Shown here in pieces: positions 39,958 to 49,464 of a stretch of 64,000 nucleotides of DNA; the stretch's first letter is position 1; every line of letters begins with the position of its first letter. The stretch is from Chelativorans salis. Its GTDB lineage: Bacteria; Pseudomonadota; Alphaproteobacteria; Rhizobiales; Rhizobiaceae. The stretch lies in contig NZ_JAOCZP010000008.1 in NCBI RefSeq assembly GCF_025336525.1, positions 1 to 64,000 of the forward strand, written 5' to 3'. The notes below the pieces were generated by a model. The model was not told the DNA's origin, did no database searches, and was given only the letters and a program-made list of their open reading frames with translations. The translations under genes were made by a program, and so were the position numbers.

Positions 39958-41820
39958 ATGGTTCTATCTCCAGATCGGTCCGGCACCATCGCCCGCGCGG
40001 CGGAACCCGCGATGGCAGGCGCCCGCAAGACAGCCGATCTCGGCAGCCTGCCCGAGTGGAACCTTGCCGATCTCTACCCAGCGATGGACAGCCGCGAGGT
40101 AAAGGACGACATGGCACGCGCCGAGCGGGAGGCACGTGCCTTCGAGGAGGCGTGGAAGGGCCGTCTGGCGGACGAGGCGGCGAAGGGAAGCGAAGGACGA
40201 CTGGGTGAGGCAGTGCGCGCCTATGAAGGGCTCGACGAGCTTTTCGGTCGCATCGGCTCCTATGCCGGCCTCGTCTATGCCTCGGACACGTCGGATCCGA
40301 AGCGTGCGAAATTCTATGGCGACGTCCAGGAGAAACTTACCGACGCCAGCACACACCTGCTCTTCTTCACGCTCGAACTGAACAAGATCGACGACGCACT
40401 GATCGACACCGCGCTCGAGCAGGACGCGCTTTTCAGCCACTACCACCCGTGGGTGCTGGACATCCGCAAGGACAAGCCGCACCAACTCGAAGACCGCATC
40501 GAGCAGCTTTTCCATGAAAGCTCGATGGTCGGGCGCGGTGCCTGGAACCGCCTCTTCGACGAGACCATGACGAGCCTGCGCTTTACCGTCGACGGCGAGG
40601 AATTGACGCTCGAGCCGACGCTGAACCTTTTGCAGGACGCCGACGGCGAGAAGCGGCGCAAGGCGTCCGAGGCGCTCTCGGCGACGCTTGGCGAGCACAT
40701 ACGCCTCTTCACGCTCGTCACCAACACGCTTGCCAAGGACAAGGAAATCTCCGACCGCTGGCGCAGCTTCGCTGACGTCGCAGACTCGCGTCATCTCGCC
40801 AACCGGGTGGAGCGCGAGGTGGTGGACGCGCTCGCCGCCGCCGTGCACGAGGCCTTCCCGCGTCTCTCGCACCGCTATTACGCGATGAAGGCCAAGTGGC
40901 TCGGCATGGATGCACTCAACCACTGGGACCGCAATGCCCCGCTGCCTGAGGCACCGCAAACCGTTATCGGCTGGGACGAGGCCAGGGAAACGGTGCTCTC
41001 TGCGTATCGTTCCTTCGCTCCGGAGATGGCGGAGATCGCCGGCCGCTTCTTCGAACGCAACTGGATCGACGCGCCGGTGCGGCCCGGCAAGGCGCCTGGC
41101 GCTTTCGCCCACCCCACCGTGCCCTCCGTGCACCCCTATGTGCTCTTAAACTACATGGGCAAGCCGCGCGACGTCATGACGCTCGCCCACGAGCTCGGTC
41201 ATGGTGTGCACCAAGTGCTGGCCGGCGAACAGGGGGCGCTCATGTCGGCGACGCCGCTGACTTTGGCCGAGACGGCCTCCGTCTTTGGCGAAATGCTGAC
41301 CTTCCGCTCGCTCATCGACCGCACCACCGATCGGCGCGAGCGCAAGGCCATGCTGGCGCAGAAGGTGGAGGACATGATCAACACCGTGGTGCGCCAGATC
41401 GCCTTCTACGAATTCGAGCGCAAGGTACACACCGAGCGCCGCAAGGGTGAGCTGACGTCGGATCGGCTCGGCGAACTGTGGCTGGAAGTGCAGGCGGAAA
41501 GCCTGGGGCCGGCGGTGAAGCTGCGCGAGGGATATGAGACCTTCTGGGCCTATATCCCGCACTTCATTCACTCGCCCTTCTACGTCTATGCCTATGCCTT
41601 TGGCGACTGCCTGGTGAACTCTCTCTTCGCCGTCTACAGCCAAGCGGAGAAGGGCTTCCAGGAGAAGTATTTCGAGCTGCTGAAGGCCGGCGGCACGAAG
41701 CATCATTCGGAGCTTCTGGCCCCCTTCGGCCTCGACGCCTCCGATCCCGCTTTCTGGGGCAAAGGGCTTGCGGTCATCGAAGGGCTGATTGACGAGCTGC
41801 AAGAGCTGGACGAGGGGTGA
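39958..41820 (+). CDS. pepF: M3-family oligoendopeptidase F
   Basis: A 620-residue cytosolic zinc oligopeptidase that degrades short peptides. The zinc motif HELGH begins at His411 (TLAHELGHGVHQ), with the downstream Glu in TLAETASVFGE. A helical M3 fold surrounds it, and the N-terminal DLGSLPEWNLADLYP is typical of alphaproteobacterial PepF. ATG at 39958 has an AGGAG site nine bases upstream. The next gene starts 12 bp after its stop, so the two are likely co-transcribed. Confidence 0.93.
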   Translation: MVLSPDRSGTIARAAEPAMAGARKTADLGSLPEWNLADLYPAMDSREVKDDMARAEREARAFEEAWKGRLADEAAKGSEGRLGEAVRAYEGLDELFGRIGSYAGLVYASDTSDPKRAKFYGDVQEKLTDASTHLLFFTLELNKIDDALIDTALEQDALFSHYHPWVLDIRKDKPHQLEDRIEQLFHESSMVGRGAWNRLFDETMTSLRFTVDGEELTLEPTLNLLQDADGEKRRKASEALSATLGEHIRLFTLVTNTLAKDKEISDRWRSFADVADSRHLANRVEREVVDALAAAVHEAFPRLSHRYYAMKAKWLGMDALNHWDRNAPLPEAPQTVIGWDEARETVLSAYRSFAPEMAEIAGRFFERNWIDAPVRPGKAPGAFAHPTVPSVHPYVLLNYMGKPRDVMTLAHELGHGVHQVLAGEQGALMSATPLTLAETASVFGEMLTFRSLIDRTTDRRERKAMLAQKVEDMINTVVRQIAFYEFERKVHTERRKGELTSDRLGELWLEVQAESLGPAVKLREGYETFWAYIPHFIHSPFYVYAYAFGDCLVNSLFAVYSQAEKGFQEKYFELLKAGGTKHHSELLAPFGLDASDPAFWGKGLAVIEGLIDELQELDEG

Positions 41821-41832
41821 TATCTTCCCGGT

Positions 41833-42984
41833 ATGCCGGACCCACGCCGCCAAGTCGCGCTCTTTCGCAACGACCTGCAAGGCGAGGCGCTGAGCTTTGC
41901 CGTGCCGGAAGAAATCCTGCTTGTCAGCAAGCCTGCGGAACTCCTCCCCGCGCTCGAGCGTGCGGAAGCGGCGCGCGGCGCGGGCAAGTGGCTTGCCGGC
42001 TACATCTCCTACGAAGCGGGCTACGTTCTGGAGCCCGCGCTGACATCCTACCTACCGGAAGAGCGCCGCGCGCCTCTGTTGTGCCTCGGCGTCTTCGACG
42101 CGCCGGCGAACATCGAGTCGCCGCAGTCCTCCACGGACACGCACCCTGGCCTCTTCGCCCCGCGTGCCACCTGGAGCTTTTCCGACTACGAGTCCCGCTT
42201 TACCCGCCTCCATAACCATTTGCGCCGCGGCGATTGCTACCAGGGCAATCTCACCTTTCCCGTAACCGCGCGCTGGCAGGGGGATCCGCTGGCGCTCTTC
42301 GACACACTGACGGCGCGTCAGCCCGTTCGCTACGCCGCATTTGTCGATCTCGGCGGGCCGGCGGTGCTTTCGCGTTCGCCGGAGCTCTTCTTCGAAGTCT
42401 CGGCGGATGGCTGGATCGAAACCTTGCCCATGAAGGGCACGATGGCGCGCGGCAAGACGGTCGAGGAGGACGCCACCCTCAAGGAAACGCTGCGCAACGA
42501 CCCAAAGAACCAGGCGGAAAACCGCATGATCGTCGACCTGCTGCGCAATGACATCTCGCGTATCTCGGAGGTTGGCACGCTGGACGTGCCGGAGCTCTTC
42601 CACGTCGAGACCTACCCGACCGTGCACCAGATGATCAGCCGCGTGCGCGCCAAGCTCAGCCGAGGCGTGACCTTCGCCGACATCCTTTCCGCCCTCTTTC
42701 CGTGCGGCTCCGTCACCGGGGCGCCGAAGATCAGCGCCATGAAGATACTGCGGGAACTGGAAACCGCGCCGCGCGACGTCTATTGCGGTGCCGTCGGCTG
42801 GGCAGCGCCCGACGGGCGCATGCGCTTCAACGTCGCCATCCGCACGATCTCGCTTTATCCGGGTGGCGAGGCAGTCTTCAACGTGGGCGGCGGCGTGGTT
42901 TTCGATTCCACCGCCCGTGAGGAGTACGAGGAATGCCTTCTGAAAGCCGGTTTCGCAACGGGGGAGGTGCCGGCCTCCACCTGA
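41833..42984 (+). CDS. pabB: aminodeoxychorismate synthase component I (PabB-like)
   Basis: A 383-residue chorismate-utilising enzyme for p-aminobenzoate and hence folate synthesis. The key Lys201 lies in LPMKGTMARG, the PabB-type signature that forms an adduct with chorismate. Other conserved blocks are AENRMIVDLLRNDISRI, SVTGAPKISAMKIL and YCGAVGW. It is shorter than E. coli PabB because the N-terminal part is reduced, as in many alphaproteobacteria. No amidotransferase (PabA) or lyase (PabC) gene is adjacent. Confidence 0.9.
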   Translation: MPDPRRQVALFRNDLQGEALSFAVPEEILLVSKPAELLPALERAEAARGAGKWLAGYISYEAGYVLEPALTSYLPEERRAPLLCLGVFDAPANIESPQSSTDTHPGLFAPRATWSFSDYESRFTRLHNHLRRGDCYQGNLTFPVTARWQGDPLALFDTLTARQPVRYAAFVDLGGPAVLSRSPELFFEVSADGWIETLPMKGTMARGKTVEEDATLKETLRNDPKNQAENRMIVDLLRNDISRISEVGTLDVPELFHVETYPTVHQMISRVRAKLSRGVTFADILSALFPCGSVTGAPKISAMKILRELETAPRDVYCGAVGWAAPDGRMRFNVAIRTISLYPGGEAVFNVGGGVVFDSTAREEYEECLLKAGFATGEVPAST

Positions 42985-43074
42985 GCCGCTGGCGCTTTCT
43001 CCCTTTATTGTGACGCCGTTCTGTGTTTTGACCGTTACGCCTTCACGCACGTCCAACGAGGAGAACCCCCTGAA

Positions 43075-44520
43075 ATGGCTAACAAAGACTGGCCCATTCA
43101 CGGCGAGATCACCGGCCCTGTCGTCATGATCGGTTTTGGCTCGATCGGCCGTGGAACACTGCCCCTCATCGAGCGCCATTTCAACTTCGACAAGTCGCGC
43201 ATGGTGGTTATCGATCCGGTCGACACCGACCGGAAGGTGCTCGACGAGCGGGGGATCGGGTTCGTGCAGGCCGCCGTGACCAAGGAGAACTACAAGGACC
43301 TGCTCACCCCGCTTTTGACGGAGGGCGAGGGCCAAGGCTTCTGCGTCAACCTTTCCGTCGACACCTCTTCGCTCGACCTCATGAAGCTCTGCCGCGAGCT
43401 CGGCGTGCTTTATATCGACACCGTGGTGGAGCCGTGGCTGGGTTTCTACTTCGATACCACTGCCGACAACGCCTCGCGCACCAACTATGCCCTGCGCGAG
43501 ACCGTCCGCCAGGAAAAGCTGAGGAATCCCGGCGGCACTACCGCCGTCTCCTGCTGCGGCGCCAATCCGGGCATGGTCTCGTGGTTCGTCAAGCAGGGGC
43601 TTGTCAACCTGGCCCAGGATATGAAGCTCGCCTTCGAGGAGCCGGGGCCGGACGATCGTGAAGGCTGGGCCAAGTTCATGCAGAGGCTTGGCGTGAAGGG
43701 TATACACATCGCCGAGCGCGACACCCAGCGTACCAAGAAGCCCAAGCCCATGGATGTGTTCTGGAACACCTGGTCCGTCGAGGGCTTCATCTCGGAAGGC
43801 ATGCAGCCGGCTGAACTCGGCTGGGGCACGCACGAGAAGTGGAAGCCCGAGAACGCGCGCGAGCAGAAGGAGGGTTCTAAGGCGGCGATCTTCCTGGAGC
43901 AGCCGGGCGCCAACACCCGAGTGCGCACCTGGTGCCCGACGCCAGGTGCCCAATATGGCTTCCTCGTCACCCACAACGAGTCCGTCTCGATCGCCGATTA
44001 CTTCACTCTGCGCGGCGGTAACGGCGAGGTCACCTACCGCCCCACCTGCCACTACGCCTACCATCCCTGCAACGACGCGGTGCTGTCTCTGCACGAGATG
44101 TTCGGCGCCGCCGGCAAGCCGCAGCCGGTCCATCACGTGCTGGATGAGAACGAGCTGGTGGACGGCATAGACGAGCTGGGTGTGCTCATCTACGGCCATG
44201 AGAAGAACGCCTACTGGTATGGCTCACAGCTTTCCCTGGAGGAGACGCGCGAACTCGCCCCCTACCAGAATGCCACCGGCCTCCAGGTCACCTCCGCCGT
44301 GCTTGCGGGCATGGTCTGGGCGCTGGAGAATCCGGAAGCCGGCATTGTCGAGACCGATGAGATGGACTACCGCCGCTGCCTCGAAATCCAGCTTCCGTAT
44401 CTCGGGCCGGTGAAAGGCTATTACACTGATTGGACGCCGATCGATCAACGGCCGGGCCTTTTCCCCGAGGACATCGACAAGGAGGACCCATGGCAATTCC
44501 GCAACATCTTGGTGCGTTAG
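43075..44520 (+). CDS. hss: homospermidine synthase
   Basis: A 481-residue NAD-dependent enzyme that makes sym-homospermidine from two putrescines, the main long polyamine of many rhizobia. The Rossmann motif is VVMIGFGSIGRGTLPLIERH (about 17-36), followed by SCCGANPGMVSWFVKQGL and HNESVSIADYFTL. Length is typical. Its putrescine donor could come from the decarboxylase at the right end of the window. A good Shine-Dalgarno site (GAGGAG) lies further upstream than usual. Confidence 0.95.
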   Translation: MANKDWPIHGEITGPVVMIGFGSIGRGTLPLIERHFNFDKSRMVVIDPVDTDRKVLDERGIGFVQAAVTKENYKDLLTPLLTEGEGQGFCVNLSVDTSSLDLMKLCRELGVLYIDTVVEPWLGFYFDTTADNASRTNYALRETVRQEKLRNPGGTTAVSCCGANPGMVSWFVKQGLVNLAQDMKLAFEEPGPDDREGWAKFMQRLGVKGIHIAERDTQRTKKPKPMDVFWNTWSVEGFISEGMQPAELGWGTHEKWKPENAREQKEGSKAAIFLEQPGANTRVRTWCPTPGAQYGFLVTHNESVSIADYFTLRGGNGEVTYRPTCHYAYHPCNDAVLSLHEMFGAAGKPQPVHHVLDENELVDGIDELGVLIYGHEKNAYWYGSQLSLEETRELAPYQNATGLQVTSAVLAGMVWALENPEAGIVETDEMDYRRCLEIQLPYLGPVKGYYTDWTPIDQRPGLFPEDIDKEDPWQFRNILVR

Positions 44521-44600
44521 CGCACTGCACGGACGACTTTTGCTTGCCTTTTCACTGAAAGACCGGCGAAAAAGCCACTTTCCACATATGGGAGGCCGTC

Positions 44601-44987
44601 ATGGTCACATTTCGAAAATCTGTTTCCTGCGCGGCTCTCGCTTCCATGCTGGCCGTTTCCGGTTGTGCGATGGTCGCTCCCAGAGGAGGGCCTGTGCCGG
44701 TGCAGCAGAGCGGCGTAGAGGGAAATTGGATCGGCGCGGAAGGGATCATGTCCAGCTTTAGAGGGGGCGCCTTCGAGACCCGCGCGGCCGACACCGGCGA
44801 AGTGCTTGCCACCGGGAGCTATCAGGAGCAACCGGGAGGGATGGTGAGCATCTCCGTGCAATCGCGCGTCCGCGAGCCGCAGACGGTCAACTGCCTGAAG
44901 GTGGGTGCAGCCTCCGGCGGTCGTTTCAACCAGATGAATTGCACAAGCTCGGCAGGACAGAATTTCGTTCTGACCCGGGCGAGCTGA
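44601..44987 (+). CDS. omp10: Omp10-like outer-membrane lipoprotein
   Basis: A 128-residue lipoprotein with lipobox LAVSGC (Cys22). The mature part contains GNWIGAEGIMSSFRGGAFET and VLATGSYQEQ, resembling Brucella Omp10, a surface-exposed lipoprotein conserved in Hyphomicrobiales. Two further cysteines in the C-terminal half (VNCLKV and MNCTSS) could form a disulfide. A GGAGG site precedes the start. Function in the envelope is unknown. Confidence 0.85.
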   Translation: MVTFRKSVSCAALASMLAVSGCAMVAPRGGPVPVQQSGVEGNWIGAEGIMSSFRGGAFETRAADTGEVLATGSYQEQPGGMVSISVQSRVREPQTVNCLKVGAASGGRFNQMNCTSSAGQNFVLTRAS

Positions 44988-45023
44988 CTTCTTCCGTGAG
45001 GCCGCTGCGGCGGAGGTGGCCGG

Positions 45024-45701
45024 ATGATAGGCATTGTAGCTCTTGCCGTCCTCGCCATCGTCGTTCTGCCGCAGCTCTGGGTGCGTCACACGCTTTCCCG
45101 CCACGCCGCCGACCGGCCGGATCTGCCCGGCACCGGCGGCGAGCTGGCCCGCCATCTACTCGACCGTTTCGGCCTGGCGCATGTGACTGTCGCGACCACC
45201 GACACCGGCGACCACTATGATCCTCAAGGCAAGGCCGTCCGCCTTCTGCCGCAGCACCATTCGGGGCGCTCGCTGGCGGCGGTGGCGATCGCCGCGCACG
45301 AGGTCTCGCACGCAATCCAGGATGCGCGCGGCGAGAGACTGCTGGCGATGCGGCAGACGCTGGCGCGCGTGGCGCAAGCCACGGACCGGCTGGCCGGCAT
45401 CTTCTTCGTCGCCGCGCCCGTGCTGGCGATCCTGGCGCGCACGCCGGTTGCCATGTTGGCGTTGATTGCGGTCGGCATCGGGCTCCTGTCGTTCCGCGTC
45501 ATCGTCAATCTCGTAACCCTGCCGGTCGAGTTCGACGCCAGCTTCGCCAAGGCGCTGCCGATCCTCGATGACGGGCAGTATGTCGCGGCCGCCGATATGC
45601 CGGCCGTGCGCTCCGTCCTGCGCGCCGCCGCCTTCACCTATCTCGCCGGCGCATTGATTTCGCTCATCAACCTTGCACGCTGGATCAGGCTCCTGCGATA
45701 A
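45024..45701 (+). CDS. membrane zinc metallopeptidase (Zn_peptidase_2, YugP-like)
   Basis: A 225-residue integral membrane protein with an N-terminal helix, the zinc-binding motif HEVSH (His92, Glu93, His96 in AAHEVSHAIQD), two central hydrophobic segments (about 121-165) and a C-terminal helix. It belongs to the neutral zinc metallopeptidase PF04298 family, whose substrates are not known. It is followed after 21 bp by the ligase gene on the same strand. Confidence 0.88.
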   Translation: MIGIVALAVLAIVVLPQLWVRHTLSRHAADRPDLPGTGGELARHLLDRFGLAHVTVATTDTGDHYDPQGKAVRLLPQHHSGRSLAAVAIAAHEVSHAIQDARGERLLAMRQTLARVAQATDRLAGIFFVAAPVLAILARTPVAMLALIAVGIGLLSFRVIVNLVTLPVEFDASFAKALPILDDGQYVAAADMPAVRSVLRAAAFTYLAGALISLINLARWIRLLR

Positions 45702-45722
45702 GGGGCGCAAAGGGAGGAGTTC

Positions 45723-46976
45723 ATGGGCGCGCATTTCGACAGCCTCGAGACCCGCGATCCACAACAGCGCGAGGCGGATCTCTTCGCCCGGCTGCCGGCG
45801 TTCCTGGCAGCCGCCATGGAAAAGGCGCCGGGGCTTGGCCGCTGGCTCGGCGGGATCGCGCCGGAAGATGTCCGCTCGCGCCGCGACCTTGCACGGCTGC
45901 CGGTCCTGCGCAAGGCGGAACTCCTGAAGCGCCAGCGCGAGGAGCCGCCCTTCGGCGGCTTTGCCGTAGCGGAGGCGTTGAAGGGCACGCGCGTCTTCAT
46001 GTCTCCCGGTCCCATCTGGGAGCCGCAGGCGCCGGGCGCCGACCCGTGGCAGGCCGCGCGCGCCTTCTTCGCCGCCGGCGTGCATCCCGGCGACATCGTC
46101 CACAACGCCTTCGCCTATCACATGACGCCGGGCGGCTTCGTGCTCGACGAGGGCGCGCGAGCCTTCGGCTGCACCGTCTTTCCCGCCGGCACCGGTAATA
46201 CGGACGGCCAAGTGGAGGCGGCGAGCGCGCTGAGGCCCCAGGTTTATTGCGGCACGCCGGATTTCCTGAAGGTCATGCTCGACCGGGCGGCGGACGCGGA
46301 CAAGGACCTTTCCTCCTTCCGCCTCGGCCTCGTCTCCGGCGGCGCGCTCTTCCCCTCGCTGCGGGCGGAATATGCGGAGCGCGGCGTCCGCGTCTTCCAA
46401 TGCTACGCCACGGCGGAGTTCGGCGTCATCGCCTACGAGACGGCGGGTACAGAAGGCAACCCGCTGCCCGGCATGGTGGTGAACGAGAACCTGATCGTCG
46501 AGATCGTCCGTCCCGGCAGCGGTGAGCCGGTGGAGGACGGCGAAGTGGGCGAAGTGGTCGTCACAAACTTCAACCCTGCCTATCCGCTGGTGCGGCTCGG
46601 CACCGGCGACCTCTCCGCCGTTCTGCCGGGGGTGAGCCCTTGCGGGCGCACCAACATGCGGATTGCGGGCTGGATGGGCCGCGCCGACCAGCGCACCAAG
46701 GTCAAGGGCATGTTCGTCGACCCCGAGCAGGTGGCCGAGCTGATGAAGCGCCACCGCGAGCTTTCGCGGGCGCGCCTGGTGGTGACACGAAAGGGCTCGG
46801 CTGACGTCATGGCCTTGCACGTGGAACCGGCCGGCGGGGCATCGGTCGACACCGAGGCCGTGGCCGCTTCCCTGCGCGAGATCACCAAGCTCGGCGGCAC
46901 CATCGAAGTCGCCCCTCCGGGCTCGCTTCCCAACGATGGCAAGGTGATCGCCGATGAGCGCGACTACGCCGGCTAA
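45723..46976 (+). CDS. phenylacetate-CoA ligase-like adenylate-forming enzyme
   Basis: A 417-residue member of the ANL superfamily resembling PaaK. The P-loop-like region reads FMSPGPIWEPQ, followed by YHMTPGGFVLDEGARAFG, YCGTPDFLKVM, QCYATAEFGVIAYE and the C-terminal RADQRTKVKGMFVDPEQVAE hinge. It would activate an aromatic or other carboxylic acid as acyl-AMP and then CoA thioester. No paa catabolic genes are nearby, so the substrate is open. A GGAGG site fixes the start. It ends just before a gene-poor kilobase. Confidence 0.85.
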   Translation: MGAHFDSLETRDPQQREADLFARLPAFLAAAMEKAPGLGRWLGGIAPEDVRSRRDLARLPVLRKAELLKRQREEPPFGGFAVAEALKGTRVFMSPGPIWEPQAPGADPWQAARAFFAAGVHPGDIVHNAFAYHMTPGGFVLDEGARAFGCTVFPAGTGNTDGQVEAASALRPQVYCGTPDFLKVMLDRAADADKDLSSFRLGLVSGGALFPSLRAEYAERGVRVFQCYATAEFGVIAYETAGTEGNPLPGMVVNENLIVEIVRPGSGEPVEDGEVGEVVVTNFNPAYPLVRLGTGDLSAVLPGVSPCGRTNMRIAGWMGRADQRTKVKGMFVDPEQVAELMKRHRELSRARLVVTRKGSADVMALHVEPAGGASVDTEAVAASLREITKLGGTIEVAPPGSLPNDGKVIADERDYAG

Positions 46977-48001
46977 CGGTCGTGATGCGCCACGCTTCCC
47001 CACCCTTCGACGAGCTTAGTCTAGGAGGGAAGGGTGTCGGATATGTCGCGCCTTCCCTGGCGAGGACGTGCTTATCCGTTACCGCGCTTCTGCCGAAGCC
47101 GGGCTATGTCAAAGAACGTGGGAAGCGGGGCGCGTTGTCCGAGCCACTCAATTTGTTTTTTAAGGCGCGTCCAACGCGCCCCGCCGGAGTCTGTCCCGAC
47201 GGTCGGCCGGTCACCCGGCCCCCGCCCTTCCCGGCTGCACCCGATTGGGGCTTTGCCGGGCCGGACGGGAAGCTTGGCGGCTTCTCCGCAATGCCGGCAA
47301 CGCAGGCTGTCACCCAGCGCTCCCGGCACCGCCGGCCTGTCGCGGGCCCTCAGGCCTCCGGGCACCGAGCCCGAAGGGGGAGGTTTCCGCCGCCCTCCCT
47401 GATCCCCGGTCCGGACCCGGTTCCCGCGAGGGCGATGGGGCTATGATAGGGGCGGCTTGGGCAGGGGGGCGGATTTTCCTGCGAGAAAAGTTTGCAGGTT
47501 GTGGGGGATCAATGGGTTGGCGGGAACGAGGGGCGAAATTTATCCCCGCTTTGGATCACATCGTTGGTCCAGTTGGTGCCCGTGATCGCTGTTCAGGCAT
47601 GGATCCTCGGCTCAAGCCCGAGGATGACGAGTTGTGTTGAGGTTGCGGCTAATCGCAAACCTCGGCGATTTACGCCGCCCTTCCTACCATCGTCATCCCC
47701 GGGCTTGACCCGAGGAACCATGCCGTGACTTTTCCGCGTTCCGGAACGGGTATCGGCACCAACTTATCCAGCAGCCAAATCCGCAGCCGGAAGGGCTGCG
47801 CAGCTCTTCCCCACGCGCCCTTCCTTGCCAAATGGCGGGGTGCGCGGCATAAGCTTGGGGTGCCGAGAGGGTGTGGGCGGCGGTGATTGGCTGCCTGTGT
47901 GTGAAGGATATGGCGGCATCCGGGGCGCGGATGCCGGGTCTGTCCACCATCACGTCCTGCTTGTGGGGCGCAGAGCGCGCCGCCGGCCCTGGAGGATGTG
48001 T
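46977..48001. other. 1-kb gene-poor region with repeats
   Basis: No gene here can be supported with confidence. A perfect 7-bp hairpin GGCGCGT-CCA-ACGCGCC lies at 47164-47180 beside a T-rich run. A minus-strand frame at 47072-47365 (97 codons) contains a lone CRHCG and ends in a plausible IEWLGQRAPLPTFFD segment; it could be a small zinc-ribbon gene or a gene relic. An inverted repeat pair sits at 47604-47716. The last 150 bp should hold the modABC promoter; no ModE box or Moco riboswitch was recognised. Confidence 0.4.
47604..47716. repeat. REP-like inverted repeat pair
   Basis: The 25-bp sequences at 47604-47628 and 47692-47716 are reverse complements with two mismatches (core TCAAGCCCG). 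They are separated by 63 bp and belong to a type of scattered repeat that often reads GTCATCCCCGGGCTTGACCC in rhizobial genomes. Confidence 0.65.
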
Positions 48002-48778
48002 TTGATCAAGATTGTTGCCGCCGTTCTTGTGGCGCTTGCCGGCTTTCTTCCGTATGCGGTGGGGGCTTCGGAGCGTCTTACCATTTTTGCTGCCGCCAGC
48101 ATGAAGGACGCGATGGACCGCGTGGTCCCCGCTTTTACGGCGGAAAGCGGTGTGGAGGCTGTCGTTTCGCTTGCCGCGAGCTCCGTGCTGGCGCGGCAGA
48201 TCGAGGCGGGGGCGCCGGCGGATGTCTATGTCTCGGCCGATGTCGAGTGGATGGACTGGCTCGCCGAGCGCGGGCTTGTGCGGGAGGCGAGTGTAAAGAC
48301 GGTGGCGGGGAACGCGCTTGTTATCGTTTCGTCCGCGGCGGCGGATGGCGGGGTGGCTGATATTCTTGCTCATGGGCGCGTTGCCATGGGCGATCCGAGC
48401 CACGTGCCGGCGGGGCGCTATGCGCGGGCCGCGCTGTCGCATCTCGGCCTGTGGGAGACGGTGCGGGAGAGGGCGGTGTTTGCCGAGAACGTGCGCGTGG
48501 CGCTGGAGCTTGCCCGGCGCGGCGAGGCGGCGGCGGCGATCGTCTACGTATCGGATGCGCAGGCGGTTGGGCTTTCCCCCCGCTATACCTTCCCGCCCGA
48601 GAGCCATCCGCCCATTCTCTATCCCGCCGCCGCGACGGCGAAGGCGAAGCCGGGGGCAGAAGCCTTTCTCGATTTCCTGGCGGGCGATACGGGGCAGGCC
48701 ATCTTTCGCGACTTGGGGTTTGCGCGCCCGGCCACGATGGGGGCGGACGGTCCTGAAAACCGGACGGGTGGGCGATGA
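48002..48778 (+). CDS. modA: molybdate ABC transporter substrate-binding protein
   Basis: A 258-residue periplasmic molybdate-binding protein. A signal peptide (about 1-21, MIKIVAAVLVALAGF to AVGA) is followed by LTIFAAASMKDAMDRVVPAF, SLAASSVLARQIEAGAPADVYVS and the C-terminal FLDFLAGDTGQAIF, all typical of ModA. The start is ambiguous: ATG at 47996 abuts GGAGG with no spacer, whereas TTG at 48002 lies six bases after it and gives a normal signal peptide, so TTG is preferred. modB overlaps its stop (ATGA). Confidence 0.92.
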   Translation: MIKIVAAVLVALAGFLPYAVGASERLTIFAAASMKDAMDRVVPAFTAESGVEAVVSLAASSVLARQIEAGAPADVYVSADVEWMDWLAERGLVREASVKTVAGNALVIVSSAAADGGVADILAHGRVAMGDPSHVPAGRYARAALSHLGLWETVRERAVFAENVRVALELARRGEAAAAIVYVSDAQAVGLSPRYTFPPESHPPILYPAAATAKAKPGAEAFLDFLAGDTGQAIFRDLGFARPATMGADGPENRTGGR

Positions 48779-49464
48779 CGGAGACGGAAGCGGCAATCAT
48801 CCTGTTGTCGGCCAAGGTGGCGCTGGCGGCCACCTTGTTCGCGCTTCCACTGGCCTTTGCCGTGGCGTGGCTGCTGGCGCGCCGGTGCTTCGTGGGAAAG
48901 GGGCTTTTGCAGGCGATCGTCACCCTGCCGCTTGTGCTGCCGCCTGTCGCCACCGGTTACGGGCTGCTTCTTCTCTTCGGCACGCAAGGTCCGCTCGGCC
49001 GGCTGATGGAGGCCGTCTTCGGCCTCACCTTCGCCTTCCGCTGGACAGGGGCCGCGCTTGCCGCCGGCGTCATGGCCTTTCCGCTGCTCGTGCGGCCTAT
49101 CCGCTTGTCGCTGGAGGCGGTGGATCGGGGGCTCGAGGAGGCGGCGGCGACGCTGGGGGCTCGGCGCATCATCGTCTTCCTGACGGTGACTTTGCCGCTG
49201 GCTTTGCCGGGGCTGCTGGCCGGCGCCGTCCTGGGCTTTGCCAAGGCGCTGGGCGAGTTCGGCGCCACCATCACCTTCGTCTCCAACATTCCCGGCCAGA
49301 CGCAGACGCTCTCGCTGGCGATCTACTCCCTGCTGCAGAGCCCCACCGGAGATGCCGCGGCGCTGCGTCTCATCGTCGTCTCCATCCTGTTGGCGCTCGG
49401 CGCGGTGCTTTTGTCGGAGTGGGCGGGGCGGCTCATCCGGAGGGGTGGCGATGGGCGGGCTTGA
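48775..49464 (+). CDS. modB: molybdate ABC transporter permease
   Basis: A 229-residue inner-membrane permease with five predicted helices and the ABC-contact EAA motif around LEEAAATLGARRIIVFLTVTLPLALPG (about 122-148). The ModB signature LPLVLPPVATGYGLL is also present. Its start overlaps the modA stop by 4 bp, and its end overlaps modC by 14 bp, indicating translational coupling. Confidence 0.95.
   Translation: MTETEAAIILLSAKVALAATLFALPLAFAVAWLLARRCFVGKGLLQAIVTLPLVLPPVATGYGLLLLFGTQGPLGRLMEAVFGLTFAFRWTGAALAAGVMAFPLLVRPIRLSLEAVDRGLEEAAATLGARRIIVFLTVTLPLALPGLLAGAVLGFAKALGEFGATITFVSNIPGQTQTLSLAIYSLLQSPTGDAAALRLIVVSILLALGAVLLSEWAGRLIRRGGDGRA

Noticed and set aside
42052-44199. A 715-codon minus-strand frame opposite pabB and hss
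   Set aside because: It spans two well-supported genes on the other strand and has no recognisable domain or coherent composition.
45156-47003. A 615-codon minus-strand frame opposite the Zn peptidase and ligase genes
   Set aside because: It crosses two recognisable genes and their intergenic gap and has shadow-frame composition.
47825-48001. Moco riboswitch or ModE operator upstream of modABC
   Set aside because: I looked for the expected conserved stems and the ModE palindrome and did not find a convincing match.
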